A stretch of 64,000 bases of DNA, from NCBI RefSeq assembly GCF_020733705.1, contig NZ_JAJFZM010000001.1:310001-374000 (forward strand), given 5' to 3'. Both the position numbers and the translations under genes were made by a program. Under the pieces are notes generated by a model. That model saw only the letters and a program-made list of their open reading frames with translations. It searched no databases and had not been told where the DNA came from. Shown here one piece after another: positions 45,994-54,189 of this stretch; within the stretch, counting starts at the first letter, position 1, and every line of letters begins with the position of its first letter. Origin of the DNA: Nocardia australiensis. GTDB taxonomy: Bacteria; Actinomycetota; Actinomycetes; Mycobacteriales; Mycobacteriaceae.

Positions 45994-47121
45994 TTACGCC
46001 ACACCATCGATACGCGCGGCGACATCGATGGTCCGGCGGGAACTGTCGGCCAATTCATTCCGCACGACCCCGGCCACCTGCGCGATGACCTGCTTCTTGA
46101 TCCCCACGAGCGCACCGAGTGTCGCCGCTCGCATGCCCTTCGCCTTGAATTCCAGCCGGATATCGTGCGGCGCGGGCGGTGGCACATCGATGACGACCAA
46201 CAGCGGGTCCGCGGCGCGCGCGGTCAGCACCAGCGGGATGTCCAGATCGGCCCGATAGCGATTGGCCTGTAATACGTCGACAGTGATATCGAGGCTGACG
46301 GGCACGGTCACATCGAAGGACACAACCTCATCGGATCGGTCCACCAACTGCGGCACCCCAACGGCCCCGCGCACGGTGACAGTGACCGAGTTGCGTGGCC
46401 CGGTACGCAGCGGGCCGATTTCGATGGGGCGACCGGCCATCCGCTCCACCACGTCGAAGACTCGATCCTTGGTCACGAGGTGGGTGAAGAACCGGTGTCC
46501 GAACTCTTCGTACCCGATCCAGTCGAATTCGCTGTCGGCAGCACGGGTCGAGCGCACACCGCTGACCATGGCCTCAATATCGAAGACGCGAGCGCGACGT
46601 GCCTTCGGATCAGCGAGCATGGCGTTCACCCGATTCGCGACCTCACGCTGCAGCACTCCGGCGATCGGATCGAGCAACACCTCCCAGGCGGCGTCAACAG
46701 CTTGTGCGCGCAGCTTGAAGCTGACATCGCTTGGCGTGATCGGCGGGATGTCGATGACGATGAGCACTGGGGCGGCGGTACGCGCGTGCAGCGTCAGGCC
46801 GATTGCGGCGAAGGTCTCCAGCCGCAACTTCTGGCCACCGATCAGCACCTGTACCGATAGCGACAGCGGCACGGTGACCCCGAAGGTGACGTGCGGACCG
46901 TTGCGCACCACCACCGGTTCACCGACTTTGCCCTTGGCGACGACCCCGGCCAATCCGGTCGGGCCGATCGAGAAGGGGCCGATCGTCATGCCGCGACCCG
47001 CCATCCCGGAGACCGCGGCCACGATCCGGTCTCCGGTCACCGCGTGGGTGACGAAGCGTTCGCCGAAATCGGCGTATTCGATCCAGACTGGATCGGCGTC
47101 AATACGGTCGTTCGGCTCCAT
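45994..47121 (-). CDS. Internally duplicated protein of unknown function
   Basis: A 375-residue protein built of two related domains of about 175 residues. Matching stretches are WIEYADFGERFVTHAVTGDRI with WIGYEEFGHRFFTHLVTKDRV, MTIGPFSIGP with IEIGPLRTGP, PVLIVIDIPPITPSDVSFKL with PLLVVIDVPPPAPHDIRLEF, and the closing RRARVFDIEAMVSGV with RRTIDVAARIDGV. Each repeat seems to be a beta-rich sheet followed by a long helix. There is no signal peptide. The long amphipathic strands would suit lipid binding, but that is speculation. ATG 47121 is used; GTG 47142 is upstream. Confidence 0.75.
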   Translation of the reverse strand: MEPNDRIDADPVWIEYADFGERFVTHAVTGDRIVAAVSGMAGRGMTIGPFSIGPTGLAGVVAKGKVGEPVVVRNGPHVTFGVTVPLSLSVQVLIGGQKLRLETFAAIGLTLHARTAAPVLIVIDIPPITPSDVSFKLRAQAVDAAWEVLLDPIAGVLQREVANRVNAMLADPKARRARVFDIEAMVSGVRSTRAADSEFDWIGYEEFGHRFFTHLVTKDRVFDVVERMAGRPIEIGPLRTGPRNSVTVTVRGAVGVPQLVDRSDEVVSFDVTVPVSLDITVDVLQANRYRADLDIPLVLTARAADPLLVVIDVPPPAPHDIRLEFKAKGMRAATLGALVGIKKQVIAQVAGVVRNELADSSRRTIDVAARIDGVA

Positions 47122-47219
47122 AAGATGCCCCGAAACCCTCACCTTTCAACGGACACCGAACACCGTACGCGACGGAGTGCACACTACCGGGGAACGACGT
47201 GCCCGGCCCGTTAGGTGGT

Positions 47220-47280
47220 CCCTGTCCTGCTGATGAGGGGGTAGCAGGACAGGGGCCCGACGGCGCTGCCGGGCGCCGTC
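47220..47280. other. Two adjacent strong hairpins in a 529-base gene-free region
   Basis: CCCTGTCCTGCT (47220-47231) pairs perfectly with AGCAGGACAGGG (47243-47254) around 11 bases. GACGGCGC (47259-47266) pairs with GCGCCGTC (47273-47280). On the plus strand AGCATTTATTTTA follows, so together they look like a terminator, yet no plus-strand gene precedes them. On the minus strand they would lie in the leader of the gene at 45994-47121, about 100 bases before its start. An unannotated small RNA is possible. Apart from these and the hairpins at 47573-47614, the region 47122-47650 shows no feature. Confidence 0.55.
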
Positions 47281-47572
47281 AGCATTTATTTTAGGTATAA
47301 CCAAAGGACCCGCCGACCACGCATACCCGGGGGTGTCGAGCGGGGCCGAGATCACGCGGACAAACGGCCCAATCCGACCACGCCCGGCGTCTCGGCCAGT
47401 GCGAAGCGATGGATGAATGTCCCCGCCCTCCGTGCTGACGGCGATCGATTCGCCGCCATGATGATCAGACGGATCGCCCCCCGCTCGGTTCCCTACCGAC
47501 TGTCTGGTTTCAATCTTCGCGCGGTGGGGTACTCCTGTCGAGGCTCCGGCGGAAATACCGGGCGGACGCCGT

Positions 47573-47614
47573 GTCTCCCGGAATTCGGAGACCAGTTGTC
47601 GAGATAGTCTCCGA
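47573..47614 (+). promoter_or_regulatory. Mutually exclusive hairpins in the leader of the osmoprotectant transporter operon
   Basis: GTCTCC (47573-47578), GGAGAC (47587-47592) and GTCTCC (47607-47612) allow either a 6-pair stem (first with second) or an 8-pair stem (TCGGAGAC 47585-47592 with GTCTCCGA 47607-47614). They lie 36-78 bases before the TTG start at 47651 and just before GGAGAGG (47629-47635). Such an arrangement could control translation or attenuation. No known riboswitch class is recognised. Confidence 0.35.
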
Positions 47615-47650
47615 GGACACCGGGCGACGGAGAGGTGCAAGCTGCACACG

Positions 47651-48292
47651 TTGTGGACGTTCGTGGTAGACCGACGAGCACAATTGCTCACGGATTCCTA
47701 TCTGCATGTCTCCGCGGTTATTCAGTCGGTATTGATTGCCGCGATCGTGGCGGTGGTGATCGGCGCGCTGGTCTATCGCAGTTCGCTGGCCTCATCCGCG
47801 GCGACAGCGACGGCGAGCGCGATTCTCACAGTTCCGTCATTCGCGTTGCTGGGCTTGCTGATTCCGTTTCTCGGACTCGGTGTCGGGCCGACGGTCACGG
47901 CATTGGTGCTGTACGCGTTGCTGCCGATTCTGCGCAATACGATCATCGGACTCGCCTCGGTCGATCCAGCGATCATCGATGCCGCGCGCGGTGTCGGCAT
48001 GAACCGGTTGCGGGTGCTCGCGCGAATCGAGATGCCGCTGGCCTGGCCGTCGATCCTGACCGGGATCCGCGTCAGCACCCAGATGAGCATGGGCATCCTC
48101 GCGATCGCGGCCTACGCGAAGGGGCCTGGCCTCGGCAATCTGATCTTCACCGGACTCTCGCGGGTCGGCAGTCCGAATGCCGTGCCGCAGGCCCTGGTCG
48201 GCACGATCCTCATCGTTGTGCTGGCGCTGATCCTCGACGGGATCTTCGTCCTCATCGGCCGTTTCACCACCTCGAGGGGAATTCGTGACTGA
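47651..48292 (+). CDS. Osmoprotectant/quaternary amine ABC transporter permease 1
   Basis: A 213-residue OpuCB/ProW-type permease with about five helices. The binding-protein-dependent signature loop is IIDAARGVGMNRLRVLARIEMPLAWPSILTGIR (EAA-like). Starts with TTG 47651 (MWTFVVDRRAQLL, typical of this permease type). GGAGAGG lies 15 bases upstream, rather far. Its end overlaps the ATPase gene by eight bases. First gene of a four-gene operon. Confidence 0.9.
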   Translation: MWTFVVDRRAQLLTDSYLHVSAVIQSVLIAAIVAVVIGALVYRSSLASSAATATASAILTVPSFALLGLLIPFLGLGVGPTVTALVLYALLPILRNTIIGLASVDPAIIDAARGVGMNRLRVLARIEMPLAWPSILTGIRVSTQMSMGILAIAAYAKGPGLGNLIFTGLSRVGSPNAVPQALVGTILIVVLALILDGIFVLIGRFTTSRGIRD

Positions 48293-49484
48293 TATCGAAA
48301 CCCGTGCCGACACAACCGAATCGGCGGTGTCCGGCGTCGAGATCGTGCTCGACTCCGTTACCAAACAGTATTCGGGCCACCAAGTTCCAGCCGTCGACAA
48401 GGTGTCGATGACCATCCCGGCCGGCGAGATCGTGGTGCTGGTCGGACCGTCGGGTTGCGGTAAGACCACCACGATGCGCATGATCAACCGGCTCATCGAG
48501 CCGACATCGGGGACGATTACCATCGGTGGCCGCGATGTCACGGCCACCGATCCGGATCGGCTGCGGCGCGGCATCGGGTACTCGATCCAGCAGTCCGGGC
48601 TGTTTCCACACATGACGGTCGGCAAGAACATCGCGACGGTTCCCGGCCTGATCGGCTGGGATCGCAAACGGATATCCGCCCGCATCGACGAGATGCTCGA
48701 CCTGGTCGGCCTCGACCCCGATACCTACCGTCAGCGCTATCCCCGGCAGCTCTCCGGCGGCCAGCAGCAGCGCGTCGGCGTTGCGCGCGCACTCGCGGCC
48801 GATCCTCCGGTGCTGCTGATGGACGAACCGTTCGGCGCGGTCGACCCGATCACCCGCGGGTCACTGCAGGACGAGTTGTTGCGGTTGCAGTCCGAATTGG
48901 GCAAGACGATCGTGTTCGTCACCCACGACTTCAACGAGGCAGTGAAGCTCGGCGATCGAATCGCGATACTGGGCAACAACTCTCGCATTCTGCAGTATGA
49001 CACCCCCGCGGCCGTACTCGCCGATCCAGCCGACGACACCGTCGCCGGGTTCATCGGAAGGGATGCCGCACTCAAACAACTCACGCTCACCAGGGTCCGA
49101 GATGTCGAGCTCGGTCAGTGCCCGACTGCCGTCGAATCCGATTCGGTGGACGTACTGCGCACCGCCCTCGCGAGCAAGGACTGGCCGTGGGCGCTGGTAC
49201 TCGATAAGAATCAGCGCCCGTTGCGGTGGGTATCGTCCGAGCACCTCGCACACGCGAACTCGTTGCGCGACATCGGATTACCCGTCGGCGCGCCGCTGTC
49301 GCTGCAATCGACACTGCAAGAGGCGCTGGAGTCGCTGCTCGCCGAACAGACGGCCAACGCGGTCGTCACCCGCCGTCGTGGTGAGTACGCCGGGCTGATC
49401 ACGATCGACACGCTGGTCGGGCACCTGTCGGAACTGCGCGCCAGCCACGCCGACGCACCCGCCGATCCGGGCGAGACACCATGA
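48285..49484 (+). CDS. proV: Osmoprotectant/glycine betaine ABC transporter ATP-binding protein
   Basis: A 399-residue ABC ATPase. Walker A is GPSGCGKTTT, the signature LSGGQQQRVGVARAL, Walker B VLLMDEPFGAVDP, and the switch His follows in VTHDFNEA. The C-terminal 130 residues form a tandem CBS-like module (RGEYAGLITIDTLVGHL), which in OpuA senses ionic strength. GTG start overlapping the first permease; the stop overlaps the second permease by four bases. Confidence 0.93.
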   Translation: MTDIETRADTTESAVSGVEIVLDSVTKQYSGHQVPAVDKVSMTIPAGEIVVLVGPSGCGKTTTMRMINRLIEPTSGTITIGGRDVTATDPDRLRRGIGYSIQQSGLFPHMTVGKNIATVPGLIGWDRKRISARIDEMLDLVGLDPDTYRQRYPRQLSGGQQQRVGVARALAADPPVLLMDEPFGAVDPITRGSLQDELLRLQSELGKTIVFVTHDFNEAVKLGDRIAILGNNSRILQYDTPAAVLADPADDTVAGFIGRDAALKQLTLTRVRDVELGQCPTAVESDSVDVLRTALASKDWPWALVLDKNQRPLRWVSSEHLAHANSLRDIGLPVGAPLSLQSTLQEALESLLAEQTANAVVTRRRGEYAGLITIDTLVGHLSELRASHADAPADPGETP

Positions 49485-50278
49485 CAGCGGCCACCGAGAC
49501 CGTGGCACGGGGTGCGGCGGCGCACGCGGTAACCGCGGAGCCGGAACGACGCGCGGAGCACATTCGACTGCTCGTTCAGCCGGTGCTCGTGCTCCTGCTT
49601 GCCGCGTCGGTGTTGGTATGGGCGTTTCGACGCGACCTCACCACCACGCAGCAGGCAAGTCTCAGCGTCTCCAATATCGCGACAGTGACCTGGCAGCATG
49701 TACTGATCACGGTGACGGTGGTACTGATCGTGGTCGCGGTGGCCGTGCCACTCGGCACGCTGCTCACCCGGCCCGGATATCGCCGCCTCGCACCGTTTTT
49801 CGTCGGTATCGCCAATATCGGAGCGGCCGCACCGGCCATCGGCTTGATCGTGCTGTTCTATCTGGCCACCCGCACCACCGGGTTCTGGATCGGTGTCGCG
49901 CCGATCGCGTTCTACTCGCTGCTTCCGGTGCTGCGCAATACGATTCTGGGTTATCAGCAGGTGGATCGGACGCTCATCGACGCCGGGCGCGGGCAAGGCA
50001 TGTCTACGCTGACAGTGTTGCGCCGCATCGAGTTTCCGCTCGCGGTGCCATATATCCTGGCCGGGCTGCGGACCTCGCTGGTGCTCGCCGTCGGTACCGC
50101 GACGCTGTCGTTCCTGGTGAGCGCGGGCGGTCTCGGCATTCTCATCGATACCGGCTACAAGCTGCGTGACAACGTCACCCTGGTGGTCGGTGCCGTACTC
50201 GCGGTCTCGCTGGCACTGCTGGTCGACTGGCTGGGCGCGATGGCCGAACAGTTCCTCGGGCCACGGGGGCTGAAATGA
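49481..50278 (+). CDS. Osmoprotectant ABC transporter permease 2
   Basis: A 265-residue permease of the same family as the first but with a longer N-terminus. About six helices. The coupling loop is LIDAGRGQGMSTLTVLRRIEFPLAVPYILAGLR, clearly paralogous to that of permease 1. Joined to both neighbours by four-base overlaps. The two permeases would form a heterodimer, as in the ProW/ProZ or OpuCB/OpuCD systems. Confidence 0.92.
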   Translation: MTAATETVARGAAAHAVTAEPERRAEHIRLLVQPVLVLLLAASVLVWAFRRDLTTTQQASLSVSNIATVTWQHVLITVTVVLIVVAVAVPLGTLLTRPGYRRLAPFFVGIANIGAAAPAIGLIVLFYLATRTTGFWIGVAPIAFYSLLPVLRNTILGYQQVDRTLIDAGRGQGMSTLTVLRRIEFPLAVPYILAGLRTSLVLAVGTATLSFLVSAGGLGILIDTGYKLRDNVTLVVGAVLAVSLALLVDWLGAMAEQFLGPRGLK

Positions 50279-51261
50279 GGTCCGGATGGCGCAGGCGCGG
50301 TGCTACTTTGGCAGTTGCCGCCGTGGTGATGCTGGTATCGGCGTGTGGCCTGGAGTCCGGTAGCGCAGTGCCCTTGCGGGTGGGTCCCGGTAGTATTCAG
50401 CCGGTTCCTGAGCTCGACGGAGTGTCGATCACCGTCGGATCGAAGGACTTCACCGAACAGAACATTCTCGGCTACCTCATCGAGTTCGCGCTGTCGGCGG
50501 CCGGGGCACAGGTGCGGGATCTGACAAACATCCAGGGCTCCAACAGTGTTCGTGACGCGCAGTTGCATGGCCAGATCGATATTTCCTACGAATACACCGG
50601 AACCGGCTGGATGAACTACCTCGGCAACGAGACACCGATCCCCAGTGAGACAGGCCAATTCGATGCCGTCCGCGATGCCGATCTCGCCGCACACGACATT
50701 GTATGGACGGATATGGCCCCGATGAACAACACCTACGCGCTGGCGATGAGCAAACAGACCGCGCAAGAGACCGGCGTGACCACGCTGTCGGACTACGCGA
50801 AGCTCGTCGATACCGACCCGGACGCTGCCGCGACCTGCGTCGGCACCGAATTCAATGTGCGCCAGGACGGCTACCCGGGAATGGCCCGCAAGTACGGCAT
50901 CGACACCGGAAAGGTGCACAAACAGATCGTGCAGGACTCGGTGGTCTTTCAGGCGACCGCCGACGGCAAGCAATGCCGCTTCGGATCCGTGGCCGCCACC
51001 GACGGGCGGATTCCAGCGCTCGGCCTGGTGCTCTTGGAAGACGATCTCGGCTTCTTCCCGAAATACAATGCGGCGCTGGTGATGCGCAAATCTTTCGCCG
51101 ACGCCCACCCACAGGTCGCCACCGTCATGGCGCCCATCTCGAACCTCCTGAACAATGAGACAATTACCGAACTGAATCGTCAGGTCGATGTCGACGGTCA
51201 CGAACCCGCCGAAGTCGCCCGCGATTGGATGGTCGCGCAGGGATTCGTCACCGCTCGCTAG
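50275..51261 (+). CDS. proX: Osmoprotectant ABC transporter substrate-binding lipoprotein
   Basis: A 328-residue lipoprotein (lipobox VSAC, Cys24) of the OpuAC/ProX family. ITVGSKDFTEQNILGYLIEFAL is the family start and DISYEYTGTGWMNYL follows. The family cages quaternary ammonium compounds (glycine betaine, choline, carnitine) with aromatic residues; Tyr and Trp are present in that stretch but the exact ligand is not readable. It completes a permease-ATPase-permease-SBP operon, all overlapping. Confidence 0.92.
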   Translation: MRSGWRRRGATLAVAAVVMLVSACGLESGSAVPLRVGPGSIQPVPELDGVSITVGSKDFTEQNILGYLIEFALSAAGAQVRDLTNIQGSNSVRDAQLHGQIDISYEYTGTGWMNYLGNETPIPSETGQFDAVRDADLAAHDIVWTDMAPMNNTYALAMSKQTAQETGVTTLSDYAKLVDTDPDAAATCVGTEFNVRQDGYPGMARKYGIDTGKVHKQIVQDSVVFQATADGKQCRFGSVAATDGRIPALGLVLLEDDLGFFPKYNAALVMRKSFADAHPQVATVMAPISNLLNNETITELNRQVDVDGHEPAEVARDWMVAQGFVTAR

Positions 51262-51386
51262 TCGAATTGCCAGCACTGCGATAGAACTGGACTCGGCAAC
51301 GCCGTGCGGACGTAGCGGCGGTTGCGGCCGACCCGATACTCGCGGAACGCGGGTGGTGCGTCGTGCCTTCGATCGAGTCGTGCCGG

Positions 51387-52844
51387 TCAGGAGGCCGCTT
51401 CGGCCGCTTTCTTCGTCGGGATGCACGCGGTGAAAGCGATGCCTACGACCGCGGCAGCCATGGCGATGAAGAAGGTGGTGTGGAAGCCGTCGCGCGATGG
51501 CAGCACGTGTACCCCCAGCGACATCGTCATATGCGCGAGCACCACGCTCATGACCGCGGCCGAGGTGGACGTGCCGATCGAGCGCATCAGCGAATTGAGG
51601 CCGTTGGCGGCGGCGGTTTCGGTGACCGGAACCGCGCCCATGATCAGCGCGGGCATCGCGGCATAGGCCAGGCCGACACCGGCGGCGACAATGATCGCGG
51701 CGAGCATGATCTCCCAGACGCTGTTCATCAGCACCACCGCGCACAGATAGCCCACCGCGATGACCGCCGAACCGAGCGCGAGGGTGACCTTCGGCCCCTT
51801 CTTGGCCGACAGGCGCGCCGACACCGGCGACAGCAGCATCATGACGAAACCTGTCGGCGCGAGCGCCAATCCGGCATTGACCATGGACAGGCCGAATCCG
51901 TACCCGGTCTGCTCCGGCGCCATAAGCAGCTGCGGGAAGGTCAATGACATGCCGTAGAGCGAGAAGCCGACGGCGATGGAAGCGATATTGGTGAAAAGCA
52001 CCCGAGGGCGGGCGGAGACCCGCAGATCGACCAGCGGTGACTTGCGCCGCAATTCGTAGGCGCCCCAGCCCAGGAAGACCACCACCGCGACCGCGAACAG
52101 CACCAGGATGCGGGCACTGCCCCAACCCCAATCCGCGCCCTTGGTAATGCCGATCAGCAAGGCCAGCAACGCGATCGACAGTCCGACCGCGCCGCCGAAG
52201 TCGAATTTCGCCGGGGTGCGCACCGGCGATTCCGGCACGAACACGAAAATCAGTGCGGCACAGATGATACCGAGCCCCGCCGCAGTCCAGAAAAGCATGT
52301 GCCAGTCCGCGTTCTGGGCGATGGCCGCGGCCACCGGCAGGCCGATGGCGCCACCCACGCCGAGCGTCGCGCTCATGATCGCCATCGCCGAACCGACTCG
52401 CTCAGTGGGCAATTCGTCACGCATGATGCTGATGCCGAGCGGAATAGCACCCACCGCGGCGCCCTGCAGCGAGCGCCCGATGATCTCTGGAACCAGCGAG
52501 GAGGCCATGGCGCATACCACCGAACCCGCGACCAGCAACAGGATGTTCGCGAAGAGTATCCGGCGCTTGCCGAGCATATCGCCGAGCCGCCCGCTGATCG
52601 GTGTCGTCACGGCACCGGCCAGCAACGTTGCGGTAATCACCCAGGACGCGTTGGACGCGGAGGTGTTCAGCATGGCGGGCAGCGACGGAATGATCGGAAT
52701 TACCAGCGTCTGCATCAGCGAAACGACAACACCTACGGTGCCGAGGGTTGCGATGAGCAGCGCCGGTGCGGGGCGGCGCCGGTCGTCTACACCAGAGACG
52801 GTCTTGGACGCATCGGCGGCAACATTCACGTATGTACGGTACAT
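51387..52844 (-). CDS. MFS transporter (EmrB/QacA-like drug efflux)
   Basis: A 485-residue major facilitator with about 14 predicted helices. Motif A-like GRLGDMLGKRRILFANI lies after helix 2, and motif C-like GVGGAIGLPVAAAIA in helix 5. ATG 52844 lies inside a 19-base palindrome; GTG 52829 is an alternative. Neither has a ribosome site, so the message may be leaderless. Divergent from a MarR regulator, which suggests inducible export of a toxic compound. Confidence 0.88.
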   Translation of the reverse strand: MYRTYVNVAADASKTVSGVDDRRRPAPALLIATLGTVGVVVSLMQTLVIPIIPSLPAMLNTSASNASWVITATLLAGAVTTPISGRLGDMLGKRRILFANILLLVAGSVVCAMASSLVPEIIGRSLQGAAVGAIPLGISIMRDELPTERVGSAMAIMSATLGVGGAIGLPVAAAIAQNADWHMLFWTAAGLGIICAALIFVFVPESPVRTPAKFDFGGAVGLSIALLALLIGITKGADWGWGSARILVLFAVAVVVFLGWGAYELRRKSPLVDLRVSARPRVLFTNIASIAVGFSLYGMSLTFPQLLMAPEQTGYGFGLSMVNAGLALAPTGFVMMLLSPVSARLSAKKGPKVTLALGSAVIAVGYLCAVVLMNSVWEIMLAAIIVAAGVGLAYAAMPALIMGAVPVTETAAANGLNSLMRSIGTSTSAAVMSVVLAHMTMSLGVHVLPSRDGFHTTFFIAMAAAVVGIAFTACIPTKKAAEAAS

Positions 52845-52847
52845 ACG
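52829..52847. promoter_or_regulatory. 19-base perfect palindrome, probable MarR operator
   Basis: CGTATGTACGGTACATACG has 9-base arms around a central G. It covers the MFS start codon (ATG 52844-52842) and lies 54 bases before the marR start at 52902. Position and symmetry fit a MarR dimer that blocks the MFS gene and possibly its own. Confidence 0.72.
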
Positions 52848-52901
52848 ATGTGTATCGTGCACAATTTGATATCGGCGTGATCCGGGCGACATAGTGGGGC
52901 C

Positions 52902-53384
52902 ATGCCCGAACTCAGCCCCCAGGCTCGCACCGCGCTCTCGCGCCTCGCCTTCGAGGTGGCCCTGCTGGCTCGGCACTTCCCCACGACACTGCTTCGACGC
53001 CCCGGCTTCCAGCTGGACCGGTCGGCGTACCTCATCCTCACCAGGCTGGAGATCAACTCCCCGCTCAGCCTGCGCGAACTGTCGGAAGCGTTTCAGCTGG
53101 ACATCTCGACGATCAACCGGCAGGTCGCGGCCATGCTCAAACAGGGATTGGTCGAGCGGGTGCCGGACCCGGGCGGCGGGATCGCCCGCAAAGTCCGGGC
53201 CAGCGGCAAGGGCCTCGAGATGGTGGCCGCCGATCACGCGCAGAGCAGCGAGGGCATCGGTGTGGTGTTAGCCGATTGGTCCGAAGCCGATATCGAGACG
53301 CTCGGCACGTACATCGCCCGGTTCAACGAATCGATCGAGCACCTCGAGGACAATCCCTGGCCTCGACCACCCCGCGCTCGATAG
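52902..53384 (+). CDS. MarR-family transcriptional regulator
   Basis: A 160-residue winged-helix regulator. The recognition region is LSLRELSEAFQLDISTINRQVAAMLKQGLVERV, and the wing PDPGGGIARKVRASGKG. It is divergent from an MFS exporter, with a near-ideal operator between them. The local repression of the exporter is inferred from that layout. Confidence 0.9.
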   Translation: MPELSPQARTALSRLAFEVALLARHFPTTLLRRPGFQLDRSAYLILTRLEINSPLSLRELSEAFQLDISTINRQVAAMLKQGLVERVPDPGGGIARKVRASGKGLEMVAADHAQSSEGIGVVLADWSEADIETLGTYIARFNESIEHLEDNPWPRPPRAR

Positions 53385-53427
53385 GCAGCCCCACGAGCCC
53401 ATGCTGTAGCCAGGGTCGGCATTGCGC

Positions 53428-54189
53428 TCAGCGATGCGATAGCCGACCGAATACCGCACTCGCACAGGCGAAACCGATCGCGGCGAGCCCCGCGCACCAG
53501 AACACCGCGAGGGCGGCGTTGTTTCCGGTGCCGGTGGAGTTGAGCAGTCCGCGCACGGTTTCCACGATGGGCGTCGCCGGTTGGTAGTCGGCGAATCCGC
53601 GTAACCACCCGGGCATGGTTGCGGTCGTGACGAACGCGCTACTGATGTAGGGGATGAACATGATCGCGTAGGTGAGCCCGCCGGCCGCCTCCGGATTCTT
53701 CGCGACCAGTCCGAGCGCCACAGCGATCCATGAGATCGCCACCACGAACAGCACAATCACCGCCACCGCCGACAACCAGCCGACCAGGCCCGCGTGTGGC
53801 CGATAGCCGAGGGCCAGCGCGACGGCGACCGCGATCGCGATGGCCGCGAGATTACGGGCGACCCCTTCGATGACGTGTCCGGCCAGCACCGCTTGTTTGA
53901 ACATCGGCAGGGTCCGGAACCGGTCGATGCTGCCCTTGGTCATATCCGTCGACACGCTGGTTGCGGTAATCGAGGACCCGAATCCTGTGCACAGCAGCAT
54001 GATTCCCGGCACCACGTAATCCAGGTAAGGCCCGCCCACATTGATGGCACCGCCGAAGACATAGGTGAACAGCATCATGATCAGCACCGGCATGAGCAGC
54101 GAGATGATCAGCGTGTCCCGGCTGCGGAGGGTATGGCGGGCGCAGCGCCGGAACATAATGGCCGAGTCCGAGACGATGTGTGCGATCAC
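53428..54189 (-). CDS. ABC-2 type export permease (DrrB-like), no adjacent ATPase
   Basis: A 253-residue ABC-2 membrane protein with six predicted helices, similar to daunorubicin-exporter DrrB. It has PYLDYVVPGIMLLCTGFGSS and, near the end, YISSAFVTTATMPGWL and ADYQPATPIVETVRGLL. The GTG at 54189 overlaps the stop of the glycosyltransferase gene by four bases, so the two are coupled. A DrrA-type ATPase normally precedes such a permease. None lies here; the place is taken by the glycosyltransferase. It must borrow an ATPase encoded elsewhere or be degenerate. Confidence 0.86.
   Translation of the reverse strand: MIAHIVSDSAIMFRRCARHTLRSRDTLIISLLMPVLIMMLFTYVFGGAINVGGPYLDYVVPGIMLLCTGFGSSITATSVSTDMTKGSIDRFRTLPMFKQAVLAGHVIEGVARNLAAIAIAVAVALALGYRPHAGLVGWLSAVAVIVLFVVAISWIAVALGLVAKNPEAAGGLTYAIMFIPYISSAFVTTATMPGWLRGFADYQPATPIVETVRGLLNSTGTGNNAALAVFWCAGLAAIGFACASAVFGRLSHR

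Noticed and set aside
47220..47254. Hammerhead ribozyme (CTGATGAG is present in the loop)
   Set aside because: The GAAA and the third stem needed for a hammerhead core are missing.
50155..52131. Long minus-strand ORF (658 codons) across proX and the MFS gene end
   Set aside because: It lies antisense to proX and overlaps a real transporter in another frame; the composition is Arg/His-rich with no motif.
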